A stretch of 64,000 bases of DNA from Exiguobacterium sp. RIT594 (GTDB lineage Bacteria; Bacillota; Bacilli; Exiguobacteriales; Exiguobacteriaceae): assembly GCF_003339585.1 (NCBI RefSeq), contig NZ_QPKF01000006.1, forward strand, positions 1 through 64,000, given 5' to 3'. The notes below the pieces were generated by a model. The model was not told the origin of the DNA and did not search any database. It saw only the letters and a program-made list of their open reading frames with translations. Below, one piece after another: positions 16,918 through 25,198 of this stretch (its first letter is position 1; every line of letters starts with the position of its first letter). The position numbers were made by a program, and so were the translations under genes.

Positions 16918-16937
16918 CATCTAAAGGAGAGAACATC

Positions 16938-17399
16938 ATGCGTACGGCACGGGATGAACGGTTACATGAGTTAACACTGGCTTATATGGAGAAAGACCTT
17001 TTAGGAACGAAGTGGTTATGGACAGTTCTACTTTTGATGGGTATCGGGATTTTAATGACCTGGTTTGATTCGGTTCTGTTGACGCTGTTATTTCCGGCTG
17101 CTTTCCTTGGATCCAATCTTCGTTATCAAGTCAAAAAACGCCAGATTCTTGAATCGTACATCGGTGAAGAACGGGCAACCAGACAATGGCGGTTTTGGCT
17201 TATCCAAAACGTAGTGTTATGTGTTACTTTTGCAATCCTTTTAATACAGACGATGGATATGTCGTTTTGGCAGATGTGGGGATTGATTCTGATTATCCTG
17301 CTCCCGATTTATCTGGTTTCGGAATGGTGGTTTAAAAAACGTATTCGGCGCGATGATCCGGATTTTGTCAGTGATCAGGAAGTGTACAAAAATGTGTAA
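16938..17399 (+). CDS. Membrane array protein 3 of 5
   Basis: The 153-residue protein is a recent paralogue of array protein 2, with MRTARDERLHELTLAY at the N-terminus and DDPDFVSDQEVYKN at the C-terminus. The middle linker KKRQILESYIGEE corresponds to KRRILERYLSKD of protein 2, while the helices have diverged strongly. The start at 16938 is preferred (AAAGGAGA upstream, and the shared N-terminus begins here) over an ATG eight codons earlier. The function is unknown. Confidence 0.8.
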   Translation: MRTARDERLHELTLAYMEKDLLGTKWLWTVLLLMGIGILMTWFDSVLLTLLFPAAFLGSNLRYQVKKRQILESYIGEERATRQWRFWLIQNVVLCVTFAILLIQTMDMSFWQMWGLILIILLPIYLVSEWWFKKRIRRDDPDFVSDQEVYKNV

Positions 17400-17417
17400 A
17401 GTAGGAGCGAAAATCAA

Positions 17418-17891
17418 ATGAACACACTGCTTGAAAAAAATACACGGTTAAACTTGCTTGGACCGCCGCTCAAAAAACTTCAACATCTGACGCCGGTTCC
17501 GGTTTTAGTGTTTGCCTTAATCGGCTGGTTCATCCCGGATTTTTGGAAAACGGGACTGTTTACGTTATTTGCGGTTACGGTACTTTGTCTCGTAGGCGTC
17601 GTCCGCGAAATCATGCGTCTGCGGATTTTAAAACAACGTCTGTCTGTTGAGTTGTATCAACAGACCGTTTTAAAGGTCGGTCGGGCTTCGATGATCGGCT
17701 ATCTTGTCCCTATCATTTTATTCTATGCAGGAATGATCTTTCCCCAGTATTCAAGTGTTTCTTTCACCCTGATTCTGTTCTGGGTCTTTGCGATTACAGT
17801 ATATGTCTCTCGATTAAACACGATAGCGAAACAGCTTGATCCCGCGTTCGTGACGATGCGGGAAGTCGAGCAGTACCGGAAAAGAGGTTAA
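17418..17891 (+). CDS. Membrane array protein 4 of 5
   Basis: The 157-residue protein lacks the RDERLHEL start but keeps the two-pair helix plan. It has the basic linker EIMRLRILKQRLS and the tail QLDPAFVTMREVEQY, which matches the array motif. AGGAGCG lies upstream of the ATG. It is more distant from proteins 2 and 3, so the array looks older than that pair. The function is unknown. Confidence 0.78.
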   Translation: MNTLLEKNTRLNLLGPPLKKLQHLTPVPVLVFALIGWFIPDFWKTGLFTLFAVTVLCLVGVVREIMRLRILKQRLSVELYQQTVLKVGRASMIGYLVPIILFYAGMIFPQYSSVSFTLILFWVFAITVYVSRLNTIAKQLDPAFVTMREVEQYRKRG

Positions 17892-17914
17892 TTAGGTAGA
17901 GAGGGGAGCATGTT

Positions 17915-18400
17915 ATGGAAGAGAGTACACAGCAACGAAAACAAGACTATCTGCGCTTCACAAAACGCGCCCGGCGTGTTCAGACGGTATTTTTTCTGCT
18001 CGTTTTGATCATCTTTTTGTTTCTGGCAGATGATTTAAACTTCGCTGAAGCCTCGATGCATTACTTTTTACTGATTCCCGTCCTCGGCTACCAATGGACG
18101 GTCCGCTTCTTGAAGTACTGTTATTTCACGAAACGTTTTGACCGGATGGAAGTCTGGGATCATCTCGGGTTGCCGTACATCGTCATTACGATTACCGAGC
18201 TTCTACTTGTCGTGGCGTCCCAGTTCTTGATTCCATATGTGTCGCGACCAACGCTGATTGGACCGATTCTGGTCTTTTTACTATCCGTCTTGTCACTCGA
18301 CCGTCTCGTCGATTCCCGGATCAAACGACTCGATCCGACGCATTTATCAGAACGCGAGCTGATTCTCGCGGAACGGGAAACACGGCGCGTTAAATATTGA
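17915..18400 (+). CDS. Membrane array protein 5 of 5
   Basis: The 161-residue protein has four helices, an N-terminal basic stretch (TKRARRVQ), a linker with YFTKRFDRME, and the tail RLDPTHLSERELILAERE, which again fits the array motif and extends it with a charged helix. GAGGGGAG lies upstream of the ATG. It closes the array, and a strong terminator follows 28 bases on. The function is unknown. Confidence 0.78.
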   Translation: MEESTQQRKQDYLRFTKRARRVQTVFFLLVLIIFLFLADDLNFAEASMHYFLLIPVLGYQWTVRFLKYCYFTKRFDRMEVWDHLGLPYIVITITELLLVVASQFLIPYVSRPTLIGPILVFLLSVLSLDRLVDSRIKRLDPTHLSERELILAERETRRVKY

Positions 18401-18427
18401 ATGATGTAAAAAAATGATACGATACGC

Positions 18428-18482
18428 AAAAACAACAGCAGCGAGGGGAAGTTGAAATCCCTCTCGCTGCTGTTGTTTTTTA
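18428..18482 (+). terminator. Terminator of the membrane array operon
   Basis: AAAACAACAGCAGCGAG and CTCGCTGCTGTTGTTTTTT form a stem of more than 15 pairs, with an inner GGG/CCC stem and a T-run. It abuts the structured repeat at 18485. Confidence 0.9.
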
Positions 18483-18484
18483 AC

Positions 18485-18637
18485 GAAATGATTTGTGATT
18501 CACGAGACTCCTACAGGAGAAAGCGCAAGGTAACTTGCGCTGTCAGAGACAAACAAGACCCGCTTTCCTGCTCAAATGGGCAGGAAAACTGGCTTGTGTC
18601 TCGCCTGAGGAAAGCGAGTGAAACCAAAAATCATTTC
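18485..18637 (+). repeat. Structured intergenic element, copy A
   Basis: The outer stem is GAAATGATTT (18485-18494) with AAATCATTTC (18628-18637), then TTCAC/GTGAA. P1 is TCCT-A-CAGG with CCTG-AGGA. The P2 hairpin is GCGCAAG/CTTGCGC. P3 is GAGAC...CAAG with CTTG...GTCTC, capped by CCTGC/GCAGG. Copies B (58432) and C (25199, minus) share this fold. It lies between convergent genes after a terminator. It may be a small RNA or a non-autonomous repeat. No coding sense is seen. Confidence 0.8.
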
Positions 18638-18657
18638 TTATTGGTTGATCAGTGTTC

Positions 18658-19665
18658 TTACTTTTTCAGAAGGAGATAGATAAAGTACGGAGCGCCGATC
18701 AGCGCAACGACGATTCCGGCAGGTACGCCGTCCGGACCGGCAATGTTGCGTCCGATTGTATCGGCTAAGACGAGCAAAAATCCGCCGATCAACAGCGCAA
18801 TCGGTAAGAACCATTGATGGCGGGGACCGACGAGCGCACGGGCGATGTGCGGCGCCATCAAACCGATGAAGGAAATACCACCGGTGACGGAGACGGCGGA
18901 CGCAGCTAAGGCAACCGCCGTCAGCAACAGTTGAATCCGTTCCTTTTCAATCGATACGCCGACACCGATCGCAACCGGTTCATTTAAGGCGAGCAGATTG
19001 AGCTTATTCGCTTTATAGAGTGTAAACGGAATCAGGACGATCAGCCATGGCAGTAAGGCATAAACAAACGTCCAGTCCGTGCCCCAAATGTTACCGGCGA
19101 GCCACTTGGCGATGAAGTCGACCTTTTCGCGTTTCGTCGATGAAATTAGAATGACCATGATGCCGGACAACGCCATTGAGAAGCCGACACCGGTCAAAAT
19201 CAACCGGATTGGTTGCAAGCCGCGATTCCGGTCATACGACAGCGCATAAATGGCCACGGCCGTCACTAAAGCACCTAAGAATGCAGCAACCGGCAATCCG
19301 TAGATGAATGAGCCGACATCTACCGGAAAGTAGAGGAAGAAAATCGCAACCGCGACCCCGGCTCCCGTATTGATGCCGATGATTCCGGGGTCGGCCAGTT
19401 CATTTCGGGTGATGCCCTGCAAAATCGAACCGGACAAGGCGAGTGCCATTCCGGCAAGTAACGTGATGATAATCCGCGGCAGACGAAGCGAGAACAGGAC
19501 AAAGTCTTCTTTAAAGGAGCCCTGACCAAACAGTGTCGGTAACAGACGGTCGTAGGAGACGGACGCCGGACCAAGACCGATGCTGACGATGATCGTTCCG
19601 AGCAGTAACAGACTTAATAATAAAAAGATCAAGCGTTGACGACGGCGTAAACGGGTTTCCATCAT
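18658..19665 (-). CDS. Siderophore ABC transporter permease, FecCD family (second)
   Basis: The 335-residue protein has about nine or ten helices and FecCD signatures: RLPRIIITLLAGMALALSGSILQ, RNELADPGIIGINTGAG and GFIGLMAPHIAR-like SFIGLMAPHIARALVG near residue 265. It pairs with the other permease (19662-20663) to form the channel for an iron-siderophore complex. It overlaps that gene at the ATGATG/TGA junction. It is the last gene of the minus-strand iron operon and converges on the membrane array, with repeat copy A between. Confidence 0.92.
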   Translation of the reverse strand: MMETRLRRRQRLIFLLLSLLLLGTIIVSIGLGPASVSYDRLLPTLFGQGSFKEDFVLFSLRLPRIIITLLAGMALALSGSILQGITRNELADPGIIGINTGAGVAVAIFFLYFPVDVGSFIYGLPVAAFLGALVTAVAIYALSYDRNRGLQPIRLILTGVGFSMALSGIMVILISSTKREKVDFIAKWLAGNIWGTDWTFVYALLPWLIVLIPFTLYKANKLNLLALNEPVAIGVGVSIEKERIQLLLTAVALAASAVSVTGGISFIGLMAPHIARALVGPRHQWFLPIALLIGGFLLVLADTIGRNIAGPDGVPAGIVVALIGAPYFIYLLLKK

Positions 19666-20663
19666 GAGAATGCGTGACCTCCTTTACGGACAATCAATAA
19701 GAAGAACGGCAGTCCGAGCATCGAGACGATGGCAACGACCGGTGTCTCGTACGGTGCGAACAGCGTCCGGCCGATCGTATCGGCGAGCAGCATGAACGTC
19801 GCTCCGAACACAGTCGTCATCGGCAGAATAAACCGGTAATCGGTGCCGACGATGGCGCGGACGATATGCGGAATCATCAGACCGATGAAGGCCATGTTGC
19901 CGACCAACGCGACGGCAGCACCGGCAAGCAGGATGACGACGACGTACAAAACGGCTTTGATCCGGGTGATGTTTTGACCAAGTCCAAGCGCGACTTCTTC
20001 CGACAGGCTGAGAATCGTCAATTGCCGTGAGAAAATCATCGCAATCAATGTACCGATGATGATGACCGGCGTGATCGCCTGCAACTGTCCCCATGTCGTC
20101 CCGACGAGACCGCCTGACGTCCACTGCGACACGTCCTGAGCAATCTTAAAGTAAATGCCGATTCCTTCCGCGATCGCATACAGGAAGGCGGAAATCGCGG
20201 AGCCGGCAAGTACGATCCGAAGCGGCGAAAAGCCGCCTTTTCGGGAAGCACCGATGCCGAAGACGAGTGCAGCGCCAAGGGCTGCCCCGAGGAAACAGGC
20301 GAGCATGATGCCGTAATAGTTGATGCCGGGAATGAAGACGATTGCCAAGGCAAGGGTCGCATTGGCACCGGCTGTTAGACCGAGCAGACCGGGATCCGCC
20401 AACGGATTTCGGGTCATCGCCTGCATGATCGCACCGGAGATGCCGAGTGCGGCCCCGACGAGAATCGCTGCCAGTTCACGTGGCAGCCGGATTTCCTGAA
20501 TGATTTTTGCTTTATCGTTAAGCGGACCAAACGTCAAGGCGTTCCAGACTTCGCGGATCGTCGTATCAGCAGCACCAAACGTCATCGACAGCCAAAACAT
20601 GATGACGAACAGAATGAGTCCGAATGAAATTTTTAAGCCAAAAGGTAGTCGAGCGGATGACAA
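19662..20663 (-). CDS. Siderophore ABC transporter permease, FecCD family (first)
   Basis: The 333-residue protein has FecCD signatures RLPRELAAILVGAALGISGAIMQ, RNPLADPGLLG and FIGLMIPHIVRAIVG. The start is a TTG at 20663 with GGAGG eight bases upstream. A TTG ten codons earlier sits in the terminator's T-run and has no ribosome site. A terminator between the binding-protein gene and this gene should lower permease expression relative to the binding protein. Confidence 0.9.
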   Translation of the reverse strand: MSSARLPFGLKISFGLILFVIMFWLSMTFGAADTTIREVWNALTFGPLNDKAKIIQEIRLPRELAAILVGAALGISGAIMQAMTRNPLADPGLLGLTAGANATLALAIVFIPGINYYGIMLACFLGAALGAALVFGIGASRKGGFSPLRIVLAGSAISAFLYAIAEGIGIYFKIAQDVSQWTSGGLVGTTWGQLQAITPVIIIGTLIAMIFSRQLTILSLSEEVALGLGQNITRIKAVLYVVVILLAGAAVALVGNMAFIGLMIPHIVRAIVGTDYRFILPMTTVFGATFMLLADTIGRTLFAPYETPVVAIVSMLGLPFFLLIVRKGGHAFS

Positions 20664-20690
20664 AGGTATCGCCTCCAGTTTGTATGAATC

Positions 20691-20724
20691 CAAAAAAGGA
20701 GGGAGCGATGAGGCTCCCTCCTTT
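20691..20724 (-). terminator. Intra-operon terminator between binding protein and permease
   Basis: A perfect twelve-base stem, AAAGGAGGGAGC with GCTCCCTCCTTT (six-base loop), is followed on the minus strand by TTTTTT. It sits between the binding-protein stop and the permease start, so partial read-through would set stoichiometry. Confidence 0.85.
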
Positions 20725-20732
20725 AGTATACG

Positions 20733-21644
20733 TTACGCGCCAAGGAAACTTTTCTTGAAGAATTCGAGTTGACGTTCCAATGTGAGTGGATCGTTGAAGT
20801 AGAACTCTTTTGAATCAACTTCGAAGACGTGGTTGTTCTTAACGGCGGGGATATTTTTGTATGTGTCCGTTTCTGTGAACGAGTTATCCGCTTCTGCTGT
20901 CTTGCTGAAGATCAGGTAATCGCCTGCATATTCAGGTAAGACTTCCGGTGATAACGCGTAGTAGCCGTCTTTTAACGCCATCTCTGTGACTTTTTTCGGC
21001 ATTTTCAATTTCATCTCTTGGTAGAGGATTTCTGTGCCGCGGCCCCAGTTGTCGCCGAAGACGTAGAGCTGTTTGTCGAAGCTTTCGATGACGGAAACCG
21101 TTTTGTCTTCACCGATTTTGGCTTTGATTTCTTTTCCGGCGTCCGCAGCACGTGTTTTGAAGTCTTTGACCCAGTCGCGTGCTTCCTGCTCTTTGTTGAG
21201 CAATTTACCGATTTCGATGTGTTGTGTCAAATAGTCGACTTTTCCGTATGTGTATGTGACGGTCGGTGCGATTTTTTTGAATTTATCGATGTTTTTCGTC
21301 GTGTTGTAGCCGATGATGAGATCCGGCTCGAGTTCGATGACTTTCTCAACGTTCTCTTCTGAAACTTCTTTGACGTTTTTCAAATCAAACTTCGGATTTG
21401 ATTTAGACCATGAGTCGACACCGACGAGCGGGACATCGAGTGCCATGACGTTTCCGGCAAAACCGGCGAGGACGACGACACGTTTCGGATTCGCCGGTAC
21501 TTCGACGTCTCCGGTTTCGGATTTATAAGTAATCGTTTCTTTTTTTGTATCAGCGGATGACGTCTCTTCTTTTTTCTCCGTGTTGCCACAGGCGGCAATC
21601 ACAAGCGTTAACAATAAAAGAACCGGTAATAACAATTTTTTCAT
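20733..21644 (-). CDS. Siderophore-binding lipoprotein
   Basis: The 303-residue protein has a lipoprotein signal ending in VIAACG (lipobox, Cys19) and an acidic linker. Its class III periplasmic-binding fold has VEVPANPKRVVVL, LEPDLIIGYNT and a C-terminal FYFNDPLTLERQLEFFKKS. It captures an iron-siderophore outside the membrane and delivers it to the FecCD permeases. A ferric-hydroxamate ligand (FhuD-like) is my best guess from the C-terminal region, with low certainty. It lies four bases after the ATPase gene. Confidence 0.92.
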   Translation of the reverse strand: MKKLLLPVLLLLTLVIAACGNTEKKEETSSADTKKETITYKSETGDVEVPANPKRVVVLAGFAGNVMALDVPLVGVDSWSKSNPKFDLKNVKEVSEENVEKVIELEPDLIIGYNTTKNIDKFKKIAPTVTYTYGKVDYLTQHIEIGKLLNKEQEARDWVKDFKTRAADAGKEIKAKIGEDKTVSVIESFDKQLYVFGDNWGRGTEILYQEMKLKMPKKVTEMALKDGYYALSPEVLPEYAGDYLIFSKTAEADNSFTETDTYKNIPAVKNNHVFEVDSKEFYFNDPLTLERQLEFFKKSFLGA

Positions 21645-21648
21645 GACT

Positions 21649-22440
21649 TCAATCTCCCTTAATTAAGTTGTAGGTGACGCACATCGGTTTGTTCGTGCGC
21701 GGATCACGACCGATTTCGGCATCGATATGGAATACATCTTTGAGGACGTCTTTTGAGATGACTTCCTCACACGTTCCGGCTTTGACGACTTCACCGTCTT
21801 TCATGGCGATGATGTAATCGGCGAAACGTGCCGCTTGATTCAAATCATGTAACACCATCACAATCGTTCGTCCTTCTGTCCGGTTGAGATGTTCGAGCAA
21901 CTCGAGGACTTCGAGCTGATGGGCGAGATCGAGATAGGTCGTCGGTTCATCGAGGAAGATGATGTCCGTTTCCTGCGCGAGTGCCATCGCAATCCAGACC
22001 CGTTGCCGCTGACCACCGGACAGGGCATCGACCGGACGATGTTTAAACGCCATCGTATCTGTTGCTTCGAGTGCCCAGTCGATAATCTCGTAATCGTGTT
22101 TTGTCAGACGACCAAAACCTTTTTGATAAGGAAAGCGACCGTATGAGACAAGCTCTGCGACCGTCAGACCACTTGCGCTTTCCGGTGTCTGTGGCAGGAT
22201 AGCCATTTTCCGGGCAAGCAGTTTCGTACTTTCCTTCGCGATATCGAGACCATCGAGCAACGCACGCCCCGATTGGTGGGGAATGATTCGGGTCATCGCT
22301 TTTAATAAAGTCGATTTTCCGCATCCGTTCGCTCCGATGATCGTTGTGATTTGTCGATCGGGAATCTGGACCGTCAAGTCTTTGACGATGGTACGATCTC
22401 CGTAACCGATGCTGATTTCTTCCGTAGCTAGACGTACCAT
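21649..22440 (-). CDS. Siderophore ABC transporter ATPase
   Basis: The 263-residue ATPase has Walker A GANGCGKST, Q-loop LPQTPES, signature LSGGQRQRVWIAMALAQ, Walker B IIFLDEPTTYLD and the switch histidine in VLHDLNQA. These are characteristic of FecE/FhuC-type ATPases. The ATG at 22440 is chosen because AAAAGGAG lies nine bases upstream. An ATG at 22476 lies directly against the Fur box and has no ribosome site. It is the first gene of the iron operon. Confidence 0.93.
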   Translation of the reverse strand: MVRLATEEISIGYGDRTIVKDLTVQIPDRQITTIIGANGCGKSTLLKAMTRIIPHQSGRALLDGLDIAKESTKLLARKMAILPQTPESASGLTVAELVSYGRFPYQKGFGRLTKHDYEIIDWALEATDTMAFKHRPVDALSGGQRQRVWIAMALAQETDIIFLDEPTTYLDLAHQLEVLELLEHLNRTEGRTIVMVLHDLNQAARFADYIIAMKDGEVVKAGTCEEVISKDVLKDVFHIDAEIGRDPRTNKPMCVTYNLIKGD

Positions 22441-22476
22441 ACGCACAGACTCCTTTTCGCTTAAAGCTGTTTTCAT

Positions 22477-22491
22477 TGATAATGATTATCA
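22477..22491 (-). promoter_or_regulatory. Fur box of the siderophore operon
   Basis: TGATAATGATTATCA is a perfect 7-1-7 Fur box. The tentative minus-strand promoter is TTGACA (22535-22530) with TATGGT (22511-22506) at 18-base spacing, so the box lies just downstream of the start site. Confidence 0.92.
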
Positions 22492-22544
22492 CTATCGTCC
22501 ACCTAACCATACCAGTTCCATAAAAACGCTGTCAACATTTTTTC

Positions 22545-22594
22545 TTGTCTTCAAGAGATGTTCACGTTATCATTGGGAATGAGAATGATAATCA
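22545..22594 (+). promoter_or_regulatory. Promoter and Fur box of the NADP reductase gene
   Basis: TTGTCT (22545-22550) and TATCAT (22568-22573) are spaced by 17 bases. The Fur box TGAGAATGATAATCA (22580-22594) matches 13 of 15 consensus positions and covers the expected start site. Confidence 0.82.
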
Positions 22595-22624
22595 GTCGTA
22601 TCGAATCGTGAGGGAGTGAACGAG

Positions 22625-23683
22625 ATGGAACAGCAGGAATTGTTCGATGTAACGGTAATTGGTGGAGGCCCGGCCGGGTTATACTCTACTTTCTATAGTG
22701 GACTACGCGGAATGAAGACGAAATTAATCGAATACCAGGCAGAACTGGGTGGAAAGATTCACGTCTATCCAGAAAAAATGATTTGGGACGTCGGGGGTCA
22801 GCCGCCTATTACCGGTGCAAAGCTGATGGAACAGCTGGTCGAACAAGGACTGACATTTAATCCGACCGTTCATTTGAACGAAAAAATTATCTCGATCACG
22901 AAAGATGTGTTTGGCAACTTCGTCCTCGAAGCAGAGTCGGGGACCGTCCATTATTCGAAAACGGTCATCGTTGCCGTTGGCGGCGGAATCCTCAACCCGC
23001 AGAAGCTGAAAATCGAAGGCGCTGAACGCTATGAAGTGTCGAACTTGAACTATACCGTCAAATCAATTGAACGGTTTAAGGATAAGATCGTCATTATTTC
23101 CGGCGGAGGGAACTCGGCAATCGATTGGGCAAACGAGCTCGAACCGGTCGCGAAAAAAGTTTATGTCACGTACCGGAAAGACTGCTTCACGGGGCACGAG
23201 GCGCAAGTTGAACAGCTCGTCAACAGCTCGGCTGTTTGTCTGCTCAATACGACGATCCATAAGCTGATTGCAAGCGACGATCATCACCGGATTGCCTCGG
23301 TCGAATTGATCGATTGTGCAACAAGCGAGACGGTAGCGCTTGAGATTGATGAAGTCATCATCAACCATGGCTATGAGCAGGATGCCGAGTTGCTGGCGAA
23401 CTGCGATCTTGAGTTGCAACAGGTCGACGATTTTTATATCGCCGGAACAGCATCAAGTGAGTCGAATGTTCCCGGATTATATGCAGCGGGTGACATTCTG
23501 TCGCACGACGGCAAAGTCCATCTCATCTCGGGTGCGTTTCAGGATGCAGCGAACGCCGTCAACCGGGCGAAGAAGTTTATTGAACCGGAGGCACCGAAAG
23601 TCGCGATGGTATCGTCCCATAATGAAGTTTTTAAAAAGCGGAATCGGGAACTGATTCAGGAAATGGTCAATCAAAACCGTTGA
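22625..23683 (+). CDS. Ferredoxin/flavodoxin-NADP+ reductase (YumC/YcgT type)
   Basis: The 352-residue flavoprotein resembles thioredoxin reductase in fold but lacks the CxxC pair. It has the FAD loop GGGPAGLYSTFYSGLRG near residue 13, the NADPH loop SGGGNSAIDWANEL near residue 160, and the FAD-binding LYAAGDI near residue 287. It passes electrons between NADPH and ferredoxin or flavodoxin. The Fur box suggests it is the iron-starvation isoform, paired with the Fur-boxed flavodoxin at 5153. The ATG at 22625 has AGGGAG eight bases upstream; a GTG three codons earlier overlaps that site. Confidence 0.93.
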   Translation: MEQQELFDVTVIGGGPAGLYSTFYSGLRGMKTKLIEYQAELGGKIHVYPEKMIWDVGGQPPITGAKLMEQLVEQGLTFNPTVHLNEKIISITKDVFGNFVLEAESGTVHYSKTVIVAVGGGILNPQKLKIEGAERYEVSNLNYTVKSIERFKDKIVIISGGGNSAIDWANELEPVAKKVYVTYRKDCFTGHEAQVEQLVNSSAVCLLNTTIHKLIASDDHHRIASVELIDCATSETVALEIDEVIINHGYEQDAELLANCDLELQQVDDFYIAGTASSESNVPGLYAAGDILSHDGKVHLISGAFQDAANAVNRAKKFIEPEAPKVAMVSSHNEVFKKRNRELIQEMVNQNR

Positions 23684-23697
23684 GAATAACGAAATAG

Positions 23698-23743
23698 CAA
23701 AGAGACGGCTTCTGTTTTTCAAACGGAAGCCATCTCTTTTTTT
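23698..23743 (+). terminator. Terminator of the NADP reductase gene
   Basis: AAAGAGACGGCTTC and GAAGCCATCTCTTTTTTT form a long stem with one mismatch and a T-run. Confidence 0.88.
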
Positions 23744-23766
23744 GTATTGTACTATAACAGAACGGT

Positions 23767-23795
23767 TTGACAACGGTCTGTATTTAGGACAAAAT
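23767..23795 (+). promoter_or_regulatory. Promoter of the dicarboxylate/glutamate symporter gene
   Basis: A perfect -35 TTGACA (23767-23772) is followed after 17 bases by CAAAAT (23790-23795), a 4/6 match to the -10. Confidence 0.6.
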
Positions 23796-23839
23796 GCTCT
23801 TATGTGTTTTTTTAATTGCAAGATGTAGGAGGAATAATT

Positions 23840-25135
23840 ATGGCAACAACAAAACGCAAGCCTATTGGTCTTGCTTGGCAGATTTTAATCGGATTGATTC
23901 TCGGGATCACTGTCGGCGGTGTCTTTTACGGGAATCCACATGTCGCGGAATGGCTGAAGCCAATCGGTGATATCTTTATCCGGATGATGAAAATGATCGT
24001 CGTCCCAATCGTCTTTACGACAATCGTGCTCGGTGTCTCATCGGTCGGAAGTCCAAAAAGTCTCGGACGCCTGGGCGTCAAGACGCTCGGTTACTTTACG
24101 ATCGTCACGATGATTGCGATCTTTACCGGCTTGTTTGCAGCAAACCTTGTTGAGCCGGGAGCCGGCATCAACATGGCGACACTCGACAAGACAGACATCT
24201 CGACGTACGTTGAGACGGAAGAGACGACGCAAGATCAAGGGCTCGTTGAAAAAGTCGTCAACATCGTCCCGACAAACATCCTGGATGCGATGGTACGCGG
24301 GGATATGCTCGCGATCATCTTCTTCTCCGTTCTGTTTGGGCTCGGCGTCGGATTTGCGGGCGAAAAAGGCTTGCCGGTCGTCCGCTTCTTCGAAGGTGTC
24401 GCAGCGGCGATGTTCAACCTGGTTAACATCGTCATGAAGTTCGCACCAATCGGTGTATTCGCCTTGATTGGTGTCACCGTCTCGACGTTCGGAATCGAAT
24501 CACTCGGTTCATTGTTTAAATTGATTGGAACATTATATGTCACGGCGCTTCTTTTCATGGTCATCGTCTTCGGATCGATCATGAAGTGGGTCGGCATCCG
24601 GGTATCGGATTTCGTCCGTGTCTTTAAGGATGAATTGCTCCTGACGTATTCGACGGCATCGTCGGAAACAGTGTTACCACGCGTCATGGAGAAACTGGAG
24701 AAGATGGGTGTGCCAAAATCGATCGTCAGCTTCGTTGTTCCGACGGGTTACTCATTTAACCTCGATGGATCAGCACTTTACCAAGCCATGGCTGCGTTGT
24801 TCATCGCGCAGATGTACAACATTGATTTATCGATCGGCACGCAGTTGACGCTTGTCTTCGTTCTGATGCTGACGTCAAAAGGAATGGCTGCTGTACCGGG
24901 AGTTTCGTTTGTTGTGTTGCTCGCAACACTCGGAACGGTCGGGATTCCACCAGAAGGTCTCGCCTTCATCGCCGGGATCGACCGGATCATGGACATGATG
25001 CGTTCTGTCGTCAACGTGACAGGGAACACGCTTGCTTCACTCGTCATCGCGAAGTGGGAAGGTGTTCTTGATTCCGACCAGCTCGATGAGTATATGTCGA
25101 CGGAAGGTAAGCAGGATAAAGTGAAAAGTGCATAA
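23840..25135 (+). CDS. Dicarboxylate/amino acid:cation symporter (GltP/DctA family)
   Basis: The 431-residue membrane protein imports glutamate, aspartate or C4-dicarboxylates with protons or sodium. The signatures are FIRMMKMIVVPIVFTTI at about residues 40-56, the serine-rich hairpin STASSETVLPRVMEKLE, the PTGYSFNLDGSALYQ motif, and the substrate-binding DRIMDMMRSVVNVTGN near the C-terminus. The ATG at 23840 has AGGAGG eight bases upstream. Substrate choice cannot be settled by eye. It is transcribed alone between terminators. Confidence 0.93.
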   Translation: MATTKRKPIGLAWQILIGLILGITVGGVFYGNPHVAEWLKPIGDIFIRMMKMIVVPIVFTTIVLGVSSVGSPKSLGRLGVKTLGYFTIVTMIAIFTGLFAANLVEPGAGINMATLDKTDISTYVETEETTQDQGLVEKVVNIVPTNILDAMVRGDMLAIIFFSVLFGLGVGFAGEKGLPVVRFFEGVAAAMFNLVNIVMKFAPIGVFALIGVTVSTFGIESLGSLFKLIGTLYVTALLFMVIVFGSIMKWVGIRVSDFVRVFKDELLLTYSTASSETVLPRVMEKLEKMGVPKSIVSFVVPTGYSFNLDGSALYQAMAALFIAQMYNIDLSIGTQLTLVFVLMLTSKGMAAVPGVSFVVLLATLGTVGIPPEGLAFIAGIDRIMDMMRSVVNVTGNTLASLVIAKWEGVLDSDQLDEYMSTEGKQDKVKSA

Positions 25136-25148
25136 TAGGTACGACAGC

Positions 25149-25182
25149 AGACCAGATGAATCGTCATCTGGTCTTTTTTTTG
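25149..25182 (+). terminator. Terminator of the symporter gene
   Basis: AGACCAGATGA and TCATCTGGTCT form an eleven-pair stem followed by eight T. Confidence 0.92.
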
Positions 25183-25198
25183 TATTCGTAGAACGATG

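Noticed and set aside
18485-18637. Structured elements as ordinary REP or MITE copies with conserved terminal repeats
   Set aside because: The terminal stems differ in sequence between copies while remaining self-complementary, unlike standard MITE ends, and no target-site duplication was seen. The MITE idea is kept only as an alternative.
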